Below, one piece after another: positions 26,801-37,700 of a stretch of 52,904 bases of DNA (positions within the stretch are counted from its first letter, which is position 1; each line of letters begins with the position of its first letter). A program made the position numbers and the translations under genes. Source of the stretch: Atlanticothrix silvestris CENA357 (GTDB lineage: Bacteria; Cyanobacteriota; Cyanobacteriia; Cyanobacteriales; Nostocaceae); NCBI RefSeq assembly GCF_016056295.1, contig NZ_JAECZB010000026.1, forward strand, positions 1 through 52,904, given 5' to 3'. The notes beneath the pieces are model-generated. The model was not told where the DNA came from. It saw nothing but the letters and a program-made list of their open reading frames with translations, and ran no database searches.

Positions 26801-29800
26801 ATGAGTAACACTTCAGACATCAACCAATTATCTCCCTTACAACGTTCAGTTTTAGCCTTAAAAGAAATGCGTGCCAAGTTGGACGCAGTGGAGAACGCCA
26901 AAACAGAACCAATCGCCATTATTGGCATGAACTGTCGCTTTCCTGGGGAAGCCGACTACCCTGAGAAATTCTGGGAATTACTCCACAATGGGATAGATGC
27001 TATCACTGAAGTTCCTGCTGACAGATGGGACGTGGATGAATACTATAATGCAAATCCCAATACTCTGGGTAAAATTTACACACGCTATGGCGGTTTCATT
27101 AAACAAGTAGATCAATTTGATCCTCATTTCTTTGGACTTTCCCCTTTAGAAGCAGCCAGCATGGATCCCCAACATCGGCTACTTTTAGAAGTAGGCTGGG
27201 AAGCAATCGAAAACGCTGGACAATCCCCAGAGGAATTAAACGGCAGCCAGACAGGGGTCTTTATGGGACTCTTTATGGAAGATTATTCCCGATTTAACCT
27301 ATATTCTGGAGATCATCACCGCATTGATGCTTACAGCAGTTTAGGAAACGCTCGGAGTATTGCCATTGGTCGCCTAGCCTATGTCTTGGGCTTGCAAGGG
27401 CCTGTGATGCAGTTAGACACAGCTTGTTCTTCTTCATTGCTAGCGGTTCACCTAGCGTGTCAGAGCTTGCGCTCAGGTGAGTGCAATATGGCTTTAGCTG
27501 GTGGTGTCAACTTGATATTAGCCCCGGAAGCCTCTATTGGTTTGAGTAGAATGAGGGCGCTGGCTCCAGATGGTCGTTGCAAGACCTTTGATGCCAAAGC
27601 TGATGGTTATGTACGTGGAGAAGGATGTGGAATAGTCGTACTCAAGCGTTTATCGGATGCGATCGCTAATAATGATAATATCTTGGCTGTGGTTCGCGGT
27701 TCGGCAGTCAATCATGATGGTGCTAGCAGTGGTCTAACAGTACCGAATGGGCTAGCTCAGGAGAAATTAATTAATCAGGCACTTAAAAACGCTAAGGTAG
27801 CACCAGAACAAATCAGTTATGTAGAAACCCACGGTACAGGCACATCTTTGGGAGATCCCATTGAGGTGAGAGCTTTAGGCTCTGTGCTGTGTCAAGGACG
27901 TTCTCCAGAGCAACCTTTGCTGATTGGTTCAGTGAAAACTCAGTTGGGTCATTTAGAATCAGCTGCGGGAGTTGCCAGTTTAATGAAAGTGGTGCTGGCT
28001 CTGCAACACGCAGAGATACCTCCACATCTGCATTTACAACAGCCCAGCCCTCATATTCCTTGGGACAAACTCTCGGTTGCTGTGCCAACTGTGCCAACTC
28101 AGTGGCCGAAATCAACACAAAAGCGCTTGGCTGGGGTCAGTTCCTTTGGGATGAGTGGTACTAATGCTCATTTGATTATCGAAGAAGCACCAGAAATTAA
28201 ATTAGAACCGCAAAAAACCGAGCGTCCGCTTCACTTGCTGAGTTTATCGGCAAAAACTGAGGCAGCACTACTGGCACTTGCTAGCCGCTATGAATCTTTT
28301 TTAACATCCCATCTAGAAGCATCTTTAGCAGATATTTGTTTCACAGCTAACACCGGGCGATCGCATTTTGAACACCGTCTTGCTGTGGTTGCTGCATCTA
28401 ACGCAGATTTGCAAGAGCAACTAACAGCTTTCTCTAGCCAAAAGAACACCAGCAAACTAATCAGTGGTCAGGTACAGAATAAGCGTTCTAAAGTTGTGTT
28501 CATGTTTACTGGGCAAGGTTCTCAGTATGTGGAAATGGGACGGCAACTCTACGAAACCCAGCCGACCTTCCGCAAGACTTTAGACCGATGTGACGAAATT
28601 CTGCGTCCTTATCTTGAACAACCTTTGTTATCAGTACTTTTCCCTACATCTGATGTTGCTTCCCCGTTAAATGAAACAGCATATACTCAACCAGCACTGT
28701 TTGCTTTAGAGTACTCCCTAGCTGAATTGTGGAAATCTTGGGGAATTGTGCCAGATGCAGTTATGGGTCACAGTGTTGGCGAATATGTAGCCGCTTGCGT
28801 TGCTGGAGTGTTCAGCTTGGAAGATGGGCTGAAATTGATTGCCGAACGCGGGCGTTTAATTCAATCACTACCGCAAAACGGCATGATGGCGGCGGTGTTC
28901 ACCAATGAAGCGCGGATAAATGATATTTTAGCGCCTTATGCCGGGCAAGTAGCAATTGCGGGGATTAATGGCCCAGAAAATATTGTCATTTCTGGAGCCA
29001 GAGAAGCTGTGCAAGCAGTGCTGAAAGAATTGGCATCTCAAGGAATTAACGCCCAACCTTTGCAGGTTTCTCATGCTTTCCACTCCCCTTTAATGGCCAG
29101 TATCCTTGAGCCGTTTGAGCAGATAGCTAGCTCGGTGCAATTTCAAGCGCCACGCATTCCCCTCATTTCTAATTTGAACGGGCAAATACTTAAATACCAA
29201 GAAATTCCCAATGCAACTTACTGGCGACAGCATCTGAGGGAAGGAGTCAGATTTTATGCCGGTATCAAGACGCTGCATGAACAAGGATATGAAATCTTTG
29301 TGGAAATGGGGCCGAGTTCTACATTGGTAGGTATGGGTAAAAGGTGCTTGCCAGAAGGTACAGGCACTTGGCTAACTTCTTTGAAAAAAGGACAACCAGA
29401 CTGGACACAATTACTTTCTAGCTTAAGTGAGTTGTACGTCCGGGGTATAAAAATCAATTGGACTGCATTTGACCAAGATTATCAGCGCCACCGCATTGCC
29501 CTACCAACTTACCCATTTCAACGTCAACGCTACTGGGTAGAAAACACAAGTCCCGTTAAGAGTGAACAGGTTCAAATCCAGAAGCCAGTTATTTCCCAAG
29601 TCAACACTTTGCCAAAAATTCCGCTTTCCGTACCACCAAACTGGTTTCATAGTTGGCAATGGTCTTCAGAGGTGTCAAGCCAATCCCAAGATATTCCTTC
29701 AGGGGCAATTTTGATCTTTAGCGATCGCCACCAAGTAGGAGAAAATTTAGAAAGGCTGTTTGACTCTAAAAACTACACTACATACTTTGTCACACCAGGT

Positions 29801-32800
29801 GAAAGCTTCAACCAAACAGGACGAAACTTTACTATTAATCCGGCATCTGTTGAAGACTACGAACAGCTAATAAAAAATATCAAAGCCGATGGTGTTACAG
29901 TTACAGCCGCCGTTCATCTTTGGAACTACAGTTTGTGGGCTGCACCGCCAGAACAATTACTAGAAAATGACCGCCTGCTGAATGAACGCGTTTACAGTCT
30001 TTTGTTTTTGGCACAGGCACTAGTCAAACATTACCCAGTTTCTCCCTTCAATTTCTTAGTGGTGACTCAAGGTGCTTATTCAATATCTCCAAATGATTCC
30101 CTTCAGTGTGTACATCAATCTATGGCAGGTGTACTGGCACAGGTGGTGGCACAAGAAAATCCTACTATTAAAACAAAAGTTGTAGATTTTAACCAAGATG
30201 TCTATCTGCCAGAAAAATTAGCCGATATTTTGTTCCAGGAAATGAAAGCTGCATCTACTGGTGAAGGTATTGTTGCTATCCGCGACGGTCAACGGTTGAG
30301 CCGCACCCTGGAAAAAATTAATGTACCCACAGACAATGATTCTCTGCCTTTGTTACCAGGAGAAACTTGGTTAATTACTGGTGGTACAAGTGCTGTGGGG
30401 ACAGAAATAGCCTTAGCTTTGGTTCGACAGGTACCAATCAATTTGGTGCTAACCGGTCGTCATCCACTTCCCTCCAGACAAGAATGGCAATCTCCTAGTC
30501 ATGATTCCCAGACTCAGCAACGTATCCAGGCAATTCAGCAATTAGAGCAACTCAAAGCCACAGTCATGTATCAGGCTGTGGATGTGACAGATGCCTTGGG
30601 GATGAAGCAATTAATCGAGAACATCAAATCTCGCTTTGGTAACTTGCATGGAGTCATTCATGCAGCGGGTGCAGTTGACCACAGCACATTTAAATTACTG
30701 CAAAAACAACCTGCGGCAGTCGCCAAAGTTTTAGCGCCGAAGGTTCAAGGAACCATTATTTTAGATGCTGTCACACGCAACGAACCTCTAAAATACTTTG
30801 TGTTGTTGTCCTCGGTTTCCGCTTCTAAAGCCGAATGGGGAACTGGGATGGGCGATTATGCAGCAGCCAATACGTTCCTTGATAGTTATGCTGTCTACCG
30901 GACACAACAGGGTGGTCAGGGACGCTCCTTAGCTTTGAATTATTCTCTGTGGAGCGATCGCGGCATGGGCGCTCTTTTAGGGGCATCAACTTTATTAATG
31001 GTAAAATCCAAAGGTCTAAATCCTCTAGAACCAGAGCCAGCTGCCAATGCTTTTATCAAAGCTTTATCTTTGGATACTTCGGCGGTAATTCACATTATTG
31101 ACTTAATTGCTCAAGTCACCCCAGAGGTAGCACCAAAATCCGCCACGAGTCCACAACAAACTAAATCTCGTAATTTGCGACAACTTGTCCGAGAAGTTTT
31201 ACTGCAACATTTACGTATTCCTGAAGAACAGGTGGAAGGGCACAAAACTTTTCAAGAAATGGGGCTAGATTCAGTTGGAACTGTAGAAGTTGTTCAACAT
31301 CTAGGTACAGCGATTGGTGAAGAGTTATTTCCGACTTTGCTGTTTGAATATCAAACACCAGACGACCTTGTAGATTATTTACAAAGCAAGTACGGTTATT
31401 CTGTTAAGAATATCCCCACCCCAGAAGAAACATCTAGCCTGGAAGCAGAAAAATTAGTTACCCCAAATGTCGAAACCGAGGAAAAATACCCAGATGTTCC
31501 AGAGCAAGACATCGCCATAATCGGCATGGCTTGTAAGATACCAGGAGCTGATAATTTAGAACAATACTGGGATTTACTCGATGCAGGACGCTCAGTCATT
31601 CAAGATGTGCCTGATGACCGTTGGTTCAACCAACACTACTTTGAAGCCAAAGGCAATGCTCCTCAACCAAAAATATCCAAACGTGGATGTTTTGTAGACC
31701 GTCCCTTCGACTTTGACCCGATGTTTTTTGGCATCTCTCCCAAGGAAGCTACCGCGATGGACCCACAACAGCGGTTGTTCTTGGAGCTTTCTATGCAAGC
31801 CTTGCAACAGGCAGGCTACGGCGGAAAATATCGCCCAGACAATATCGGCGTGTTTGTTGGTTGTGGACAGAATACTTACATTGAACACTTCACCAATTAT
31901 CAGTATTATGAAGAATTACATCAGCGTTTGCAAGAGAGTCCCTGGTTTGATCATCTCACTTCCCAAGACCGCCAGCACTTGCTCAAGACGCTCTCACAAG
32001 TACTGCAACCGAGTGAAATTCTCCCTGAATCGGCTGCTGGTAACGAGGTCAACGAACTGGCGGCACGAGTCAGCCATTGCCTGAATCTCAAGGGGCCAAG
32101 TATGGCAGTTAGTACTGCTTGTTCTTCTTCCTTGGTGGCATTACATATTGCTTGTGAAAGTTTGCGTTCTGGTCAAACTGGTATGGCAATAGTCGGCGGG
32201 GTCAATTTAAATCTCAGTCCTAGCCCCTTCACTTTTTTACGGAAAGCACAGGCTCTTTCTTTAAGTGGAACCTGCTATCCCTTTGACCGCCGTGCCAACG
32301 GCATCGTTTTAGGAGAAGGTGCAGGTGTGTTAATTATCAAACCTCTAAAACAGGCTTTGGCAGACGGGGATTTGATTCATGCTGTAATTAAAGGTTCGGC
32401 TGTTAATAATGATGGTCATTCCCAAGGAATAACTGCTCCCAACCCCAAAGGTCAAGCGGAAGCCGTCCGGCAGGCTTACAAGAGTTGTGGTGTAGACCCT
32501 CGAACTATCTCCTACATTGAAACCCACGGTACGGGTACTCTCCTGGGAGATCCTGTAGAGGTAGAAGGTATGACACAAGCTTTCCGTAGCTTTACTGATG
32601 AGCGAGGATTCTGTACTATTGGTTCTGTGAAATCCTCCATTGGTCATTTACTTTCCGCTTCCGGGATTGTCAGCCTCATCAAAGTGGTACTGGCCATGCA
32701 GCACGGTAAGATTCCTCAAACTGTAGGTTTTGAGCAGCCTAATCCCCATATCAACTTTGCTGACACACCTTTTTCTGTGGCAGGTAAGAGTATACCCTGG

Positions 32801-34408
32801 TCGCAGAATGAGAATCCATTACGTGCAGGTGTGAACGGATTTGGATTTGGTGGAACTAATTGTCACGTTATTCTTGAGGAATCCCCAGCCACAGCTAATT
32901 TGCCAACTGAAGTCAAAAGTTCTGCTCCTAATTTGTTAGTTCTGACTGCACGCAATCAACAAGCACTTCAAGAAGTAGCTAGACAACTACACGAACATAT
33001 CATTAATCATCCTGAACAAGAATCTTCTCAAATCTGCTTTACTCAGAACAATGCCCAAAGAGAATTACCTTACAAAGCTGCTTTGGTAGTTAATGACCGC
33101 CAACATCTGCTCAATCAACTGGAAGTTATTTGTTTAGGACAAACACTAACAGATATATATACAGGTCGAGCCAACCCGCAGCGCACAACACCATTTCACT
33201 TAGTCTTGGATGGAACCAGTGCCATTGCTCCCGCAGAGGTGGAAACTTTAGGAAAACGTTTTCCCCAATTCCAAGCAGCTTACAATAGTGTGCGCGCAGT
33301 ATGTAATGAGATGAGCGAACAGGCACATATATTTGCGGTGCAGTACGCTTGGGGACGCTTATTGATGTCTTTGGAACTACAACCCACTAATTTATTAGTA
33401 GAAAAAATCGGTATCCTAGCGGGAGCGACACTGCGGGGAATGTTGACATTAGAGCAAGCGATCGCTTTGATGCTACAAATAGAAGGACAAAAAGGTTTCA
33501 TTTCTAATGATGTGTTCGCAAAAGAACAGCTACCATCAACTTGGACTTGCTCATTAGTCACTTCACAAGGAATTTTCAGGTATTCTGACACAATTTCAGC
33601 GGCTCAACTAGTAGCGCTGGTGCAAGTATCTGAGCAGTTGAATGCAGATGCGTGTCAAGATGTCATCTCTAAAGAAAGTGTTTACCTACACTTGGGATAT
33701 TCATTCGCTCTCAAAGAACAATTAGCAAGTTTGGATGAACTGGGAGTTTGGATATATTTAGACAAACAACAACCAGTAGTAGAACGTCTGTTAACCAGTC
33801 TGGCAAAGACTTATGTAGCAGGAGTGAGATTTAATAGCATACCGCTATTTCCTCAAGGTCTACGTCGAGTGCTGCTGCCTACTTATCCCTTCGAGCGTAA
33901 AACCTACAGAGTATCATTAGTTGATAGCAGTCAGGAAAATCAAGAACCCTCAATACCTGCTCCTAAATTATTGCCACTACCTCCAGACAGCCAGCATCAT
34001 TCAGATGTAAAGGTTTTGGATACCCATCCGGTTGCGGTAGCTCAAAGACTGTTACCAGTTGAAAAATTACCACTGCTCACAGACAGCCAACGTCAGTTAA
34101 GTTACGCCAAGCTGACTCAGGATTTGAAGGTTTTTGACAATAGCCAAGAACCCAGCCATCCGGTTGCGGTAGCTCAAAGACTGTTACCAGTTGAAAAATT
34201 ACCACTACTCACAGACAGCCAACGTCATTTAAGTTACACCAAGCTGACTCAGGATTTGAAGATTTTTGACAATAGCCATGAGCCTAAGCATCCGGTTGCA
34301 GTAGCTCAAAGACTGTTACCAGTTGCAAAATTACCGCTACTTACAGACAGCCAACGTCAGTTAAGTTACGCCAAGCTGACTCAGGACTTGGAGAAGTTTG
34401 GTAAATAG
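26801..34408 (+). CDS. Type I PKS: KS-AT-KR-ACP-KS-(degenerate AT)-three 44-aa repeats
   Basis: A 2535-aa PKS. Module 1: KS (37-460; Cys209, His344, His384), AT (567-870; Ser658, HAFH, so malonyl), structural plus catalytic KR (950-1370; ITGGTSAVG, Tyr1353, no LDD and a Trp before the Tyr, hence A-type-like) and ACP (Ser1491). No DH, so a beta-hydroxy group should remain. Then a second, divergent KS (about 1570-2030) with intact Cys1774, His1909 and His1949. It is followed by an AT remnant (about 2130-2370): GQGSQ is replaced by DGTSA, the GHSxG serine is gone (EKIG near 2201) and HAFH is absent, though the post-AT linker LLPTYPFERKTYRV survives. No ACP follows; the tail is three near-identical 44-aa repeats. 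KS2 presumably works with the ACP at the start of the next protein. Confidence 0.92.
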   Translation: MSNTSDINQLSPLQRSVLALKEMRAKLDAVENAKTEPIAIIGMNCRFPGEADYPEKFWELLHNGIDAITEVPADRWDVDEYYNANPNTLGKIYTRYGGFIKQVDQFDPHFFGLSPLEAASMDPQHRLLLEVGWEAIENAGQSPEELNGSQTGVFMGLFMEDYSRFNLYSGDHHRIDAYSSLGNARSIAIGRLAYVLGLQGPVMQLDTACSSSLLAVHLACQSLRSGECNMALAGGVNLILAPEASIGLSRMRALAPDGRCKTFDAKADGYVRGEGCGIVVLKRLSDAIANNDNILAVVRGSAVNHDGASSGLTVPNGLAQEKLINQALKNAKVAPEQISYVETHGTGTSLGDPIEVRALGSVLCQGRSPEQPLLIGSVKTQLGHLESAAGVASLMKVVLALQHAEIPPHLHLQQPSPHIPWDKLSVAVPTVPTQWPKSTQKRLAGVSSFGMSGTNAHLIIEEAPEIKLEPQKTERPLHLLSLSAKTEAALLALASRYESFLTSHLEASLADICFTANTGRSHFEHRLAVVAASNADLQEQLTAFSSQKNTSKLISGQVQNKRSKVVFMFTGQGSQYVEMGRQLYETQPTFRKTLDRCDEILRPYLEQPLLSVLFPTSDVASPLNETAYTQPALFALEYSLAELWKSWGIVPDAVMGHSVGEYVAACVAGVFSLEDGLKLIAERGRLIQSLPQNGMMAAVFTNEARINDILAPYAGQVAIAGINGPENIVISGAREAVQAVLKELASQGINAQPLQVSHAFHSPLMASILEPFEQIASSVQFQAPRIPLISNLNGQILKYQEIPNATYWRQHLREGVRFYAGIKTLHEQGYEIFVEMGPSSTLVGMGKRCLPEGTGTWLTSLKKGQPDWTQLLSSLSELYVRGIKINWTAFDQDYQRHRIALPTYPFQRQRYWVENTSPVKSEQVQIQKPVISQVNTLPKIPLSVPPNWFHSWQWSSEVSSQSQDIPSGAILIFSDRHQVGENLERLFDSKNYTTYFVTPGESFNQTGRNFTINPASVEDYEQLIKNIKADGVTVTAAVHLWNYSLWAAPPEQLLENDRLLNERVYSLLFLAQALVKHYPVSPFNFLVVTQGAYSISPNDSLQCVHQSMAGVLAQVVAQENPTIKTKVVDFNQDVYLPEKLADILFQEMKAASTGEGIVAIRDGQRLSRTLEKINVPTDNDSLPLLPGETWLITGGTSAVGTEIALALVRQVPINLVLTGRHPLPSRQEWQSPSHDSQTQQRIQAIQQLEQLKATVMYQAVDVTDALGMKQLIENIKSRFGNLHGVIHAAGAVDHSTFKLLQKQPAAVAKVLAPKVQGTIILDAVTRNEPLKYFVLLSSVSASKAEWGTGMGDYAAANTFLDSYAVYRTQQGGQGRSLALNYSLWSDRGMGALLGASTLLMVKSKGLNPLEPEPAANAFIKALSLDTSAVIHIIDLIAQVTPEVAPKSATSPQQTKSRNLRQLVREVLLQHLRIPEEQVEGHKTFQEMGLDSVGTVEVVQHLGTAIGEELFPTLLFEYQTPDDLVDYLQSKYGYSVKNIPTPEETSSLEAEKLVTPNVETEEKYPDVPEQDIAIIGMACKIPGADNLEQYWDLLDAGRSVIQDVPDDRWFNQHYFEAKGNAPQPKISKRGCFVDRPFDFDPMFFGISPKEATAMDPQQRLFLELSMQALQQAGYGGKYRPDNIGVFVGCGQNTYIEHFTNYQYYEELHQRLQESPWFDHLTSQDRQHLLKTLSQVLQPSEILPESAAGNEVNELAARVSHCLNLKGPSMAVSTACSSSLVALHIACESLRSGQTGMAIVGGVNLNLSPSPFTFLRKAQALSLSGTCYPFDRRANGIVLGEGAGVLIIKPLKQALADGDLIHAVIKGSAVNNDGHSQGITAPNPKGQAEAVRQAYKSCGVDPRTISYIETHGTGTLLGDPVEVEGMTQAFRSFTDERGFCTIGSVKSSIGHLLSASGIVSLIKVVLAMQHGKIPQTVGFEQPNPHINFADTPFSVAGKSIPWSQNENPLRAGVNGFGFGGTNCHVILEESPATANLPTEVKSSAPNLLVLTARNQQALQEVARQLHEHIINHPEQESSQICFTQNNAQRELPYKAALVVNDRQHLLNQLEVICLGQTLTDIYTGRANPQRTTPFHLVLDGTSAIAPAEVETLGKRFPQFQAAYNSVRAVCNEMSEQAHIFAVQYAWGRLLMSLELQPTNLLVEKIGILAGATLRGMLTLEQAIALMLQIEGQKGFISNDVFAKEQLPSTWTCSLVTSQGIFRYSDTISAAQLVALVQVSEQLNADACQDVISKESVYLHLGYSFALKEQLASLDELGVWIYLDKQQPVVERLLTSLAKTYVAGVRFNSIPLFPQGLRRVLLPTYPFERKTYRVSLVDSSQENQEPSIPAPKLLPLPPDSQHHSDVKVLDTHPVAVAQRLLPVEKLPLLTDSQRQLSYAKLTQDLKVFDNSQEPSHPVAVAQRLLPVEKLPLLTDSQRHLSYTKLTQDLKIFDNSHEPKHPVAVAQRLLPVAKLPLLTDSQRQLSYAKLTQDLEKFGK
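34025..34405 (+). repeat. 132-bp in-frame tandem repeat, three copies, at the end of the second PKS
   Basis: Units start at 34025, 34157 and 34289 with a period of exactly 132 bp (44 codons); the last is cut short by the stop. Each encodes HPVAVAQRLLPV, then a KLPLLTDSQR segment and a KLTQDL segment. A decayed earlier unit (PKLLPLPPDSQ) precedes them. The high identity between units at DNA level points to recent amplification. The repeats could form a flexible tail or a docking surface. Confidence 0.92.
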
Positions 34409-34446
34409 GCTTAAGCCATTGCTTACGGTATAAAACTTGCAGATTC

Positions 34447-34508
34447 AGTTAGGACGCAGAAAACAAAGAAAGCGAACCCTTTGTTTTATTGCTCCTAACT
34501 TTTTTTTT
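34447..34508 (+). terminator. Rho-independent terminator after the second PKS gene
   Basis: Arms 34447-34468 and 34479-34500 pair as AGTTAGGA/TCCTAACT and AAAACAAAG/CTTTGTTTT around a small internal mismatch, with a 10-nt loop, and are followed by eight T residues (34501-34508). This is the clearest intrinsic terminator in the window. Confidence 0.8.
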
Positions 34509-34538
34509 GCATAAATAGCCAAAATCAAGGCGATAAGT
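34507..34538 (+). promoter_or_regulatory. Cluster motif copy 5 (upstream of NRPS gene)
   Basis: TTGCATAAAT, 13 nt, GCGATAAGT, then 4 nt and TAACAAGAG. Both main blocks are identical to copies 1 and 3. It begins within the T-run of the preceding terminator, so termination of one unit and initiation of the next are packed together. The NRPS start is 240 bp further on. Confidence 0.6.
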
Positions 34539-34777
34539 AACATAACAAGAGTAAAAATTAATTTTTCTCGCAATTTTTATCCATTCAAATTGAATTTTGT
34601 ATGAATAAATAAACTTACAAATAATACCTATTTAGTTAGGTCAGGCATTGAACATAATACATACCCGTTTTGTTAAGCCAAAAAGCCTCATGTAGAGACG
34701 CAATTTATTGCGTTTAATAAGACCAATTATCTACACCATATCTCTCGTACAAACGTTAATTTTTTTTAGAGGATGCA

Positions 34778-37700
34778 ATGAGTACTAATAGTTTAGAACT
34801 GCAAATTTTTTCACTAGTTGCCAAGATTACCGGACATGATGCAGAAGAATTAGAACGAGATATGTTCTTAGAGGGTAATTTAGGCTTAGATTCCATCAAG
34901 ATGATGGAACTAATGAATGGCTTATTACAATTAATTCCGCCAGAACTCCAACCCAAATTTATGGAAGTATTGCCTTTGCAAAATTTGATGCAATTGCAAA
35001 CTTTAGGAGATGTTGTTCAAATAGCCGATAAGTGTTTAGCTCCCCAAGTAGACAATTCTGATTTTAATCAAGGTATACCCCCACAATCTGAAAGTATTAT
35101 CAATCAAAATGAGCAGAAAACAGAGAAAGTTGAGATTCTTTCTGGACAGTATTTTCATTTACTAGGTCATTGGGTAATAAATTCTATTAGCTTATTTTCT
35201 ACTCTACGTTTACAGGGTGATTTTAACTCTAACGTTGCTTGGCAATCTTGGAAAGACTTGTTAGCTCGGCATCCAATGCTGCGATCGCGCTTTTTAATTC
35301 CTCCTGATGCTACCAGATTCAAAGACTACGAAATGGTAGTTCTCGAAAACCCTACTCCCCCTGAGATACCCGTCACTGATATCAGACATCTTAATAGTAA
35401 TGCTCAAGAACAGCTAATTAATGATGAATTGCATCGCTGCCTCAATTATGAATGGCAAATGACAGAGTGGCCACTACATCGATTTTTTGTTTTTCGGCTA
35501 GAAGATTCAGTCTATCAACTTGTTTTAGCTAACGAACATTTGATTTCTGACGCGCTGGGATGCCATGTCATCTTACGCGAATTTATGGAAATTTACCGCG
35601 CCCATGTCTGCGGCGAGCAACCTAATTTACAGCCGCCGACAACTGTCAAAGATTACAGTGAATTGGTGCAATCAATTAATGCCTGGCAAGACCCAGAAGA
35701 AGACAAAGCTCTTGTTGAGTATGTAAATCGGCGAGGTAAAGATTCTTATTTGTGGAACCCAACAGGCAATGAAATTACATCCCTATGTCCAAAATTCCAA
35801 AACCAACGATATTCATTAGGAAAGGCTATCACTAATCAATTAATTGCCCAAACTCGTGAGTGGCGATTACCGCTTAATTCTCTACTAGTGAGCGCGTTTG
35901 TGCGGGCTGTTTCCAAATTTGAGAAGTCTAAAAACGAACCAATTATGGTTCAAGTTCCTACCAGTGGACGGGTTTATCCAGGAATAGATGCTACTGATGT
36001 GGTGGGTAGTTTTGCTCAGAATTTGTCCATCAGCCTTGATTTACCAGCACCCCATGAAGATTGGCAACGGCTGTTAAACCGCGTTCATCAAGAAATTCAA
36101 CAAGGGTTGGCTAACGGTTATGACCGTGCCCAAACTCGCCAAATGGCGATCGCTTTCCGAGACAATATTGTTTTAGAAAATGGCAAAATCCCTGAACGGA
36201 TGTTACCTATGTATCGGCGGATACTGAAATCAAATTTATATTGTCCATTTACAGGGCAGACTAATATCAAAAACAAGTACGGGCCAATAGATGTACTTGA
36301 TTATCGCGCAGGTGGTATTAACGCTGCTGGAACAATTGATATCTTACAAGAAATATTTGATGATTGTTTACATTTGTTCGCTAGCTACGATAGTAACTTT
36401 TTCCCTGAGTCTGTGATTGATGACTTGATGCAAGAATACATTGCCCAAATTAAGGAATTAGCCTCATTAAAAATTCAATCCCAGCAACTAACGCAGCCAC
36501 TCCAAAATACACAACCAGATGTAAATATTGCACAAATTCTGCAAGAAATAGCCACAGAAGTTTGCCATTCCCAAATTACAGACAATGATATGTCTAAGGA
36601 TTTAGAAACAGAATTGGGGATGGATTCTCTAGAACTAATCCGCATTGTTACTAGGTTAGAAAAGCGGCTAGGAAAGGTAAATCGTCAAGGATTACTTTCT
36701 TGTCGAAGTCTGCAAGAAATGGCTGTTGTACTTGGTAAGAAACAATCAGTTGTCAAAAATCCACAACCTCTAGAAATCCCTTATCTAGAAATTATCGAGC
36801 AAGCCCAGCGTACACCCAACGCGATCGCAGTCACAGATGGGGAAACTCAAATTACCTACGAAGAATTAAACCGTCTTTCCAATCAAGTTGCTAATTATTT
36901 GCAAGCTCAGGGAGTTAAACCAGGCGTATTTGTGGGGATCATGACACGACGCGGGCCTTTGATGTTTGTGGGTATTCTTGGTATTCTCAAAGCTGGCGGG
37001 ACTTATGTTCCTTTAGATCCTATTTATCCTCATGAACGGATTAAATACATCCTTGAACATGCTGAAATCGGAATTTTGTTAACAGAAAATCGCTTGAAAA
37101 ACAAGTTAGCAGAATGCTTGAGCGAGGAGTTACCTTTACATACTTTGATGTTCTTAGATGAGGGGATTTTTGAGCAAGGTAAAGCTTGGACACAGTTAAA
37201 TAAAAAGACTTGGACGCGTTGGTCAGACATAGCTCCTGCTAATGTTAACACCCCTGATGACTTGATGACAGTATTGTACACCTCTGGTTCTACAGGTAAA
37301 CCCAAAGGGGTGATGCTCAACCATCAAGGTTACATGAATCGCCTGGTTTGGATGCAGAATGCTTTTCAATTGCGTTATGGCGATCGCGTTGCTCAAAAAA
37401 CATCCTGCTGTTTTGATATATCAGTATGGGAAATATTCTGGCCTTTGATGGTGGGAGCTACTGTTTATTCTGTGGAAACAGAAACAGTCAAAAATCCTTG
37501 GCTTTTAGCACAGTGGATTAAAGACAACCAAATCAATGTCATGCATTTTGTTCCTTCCTTATTTGGAGAATTTTGTAATGCTTTAGAAACAGAATCATGG
37601 ACTTTTCCCGATTTGCGTTGGTTAGTCTTTAGCGGCGAAGCTTTACCTGTACCTTTTGTACAACGTTGGATTGATAGATATGGAATGAGTGTTGGATTAG

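Larger units (their letters stand above)
34409..34777. other. Intergenic region between PKS and NRPS genes
   Basis: 369 bp with a strong terminator (34447-34508), a motif copy that overlaps its T-run (34507-34538), and a dispersed repeat copy at about 34675-34713 (TAAGCCAAAAAGCCTC, also at about 2604). No gene is seen. Confidence 0.6.

Noticed and set aside
34025-34405. Tandem 132-bp units as a CRISPR array
   Set aside because: The units are contiguous, in frame and coding, with no spacers of constant length between short repeats.
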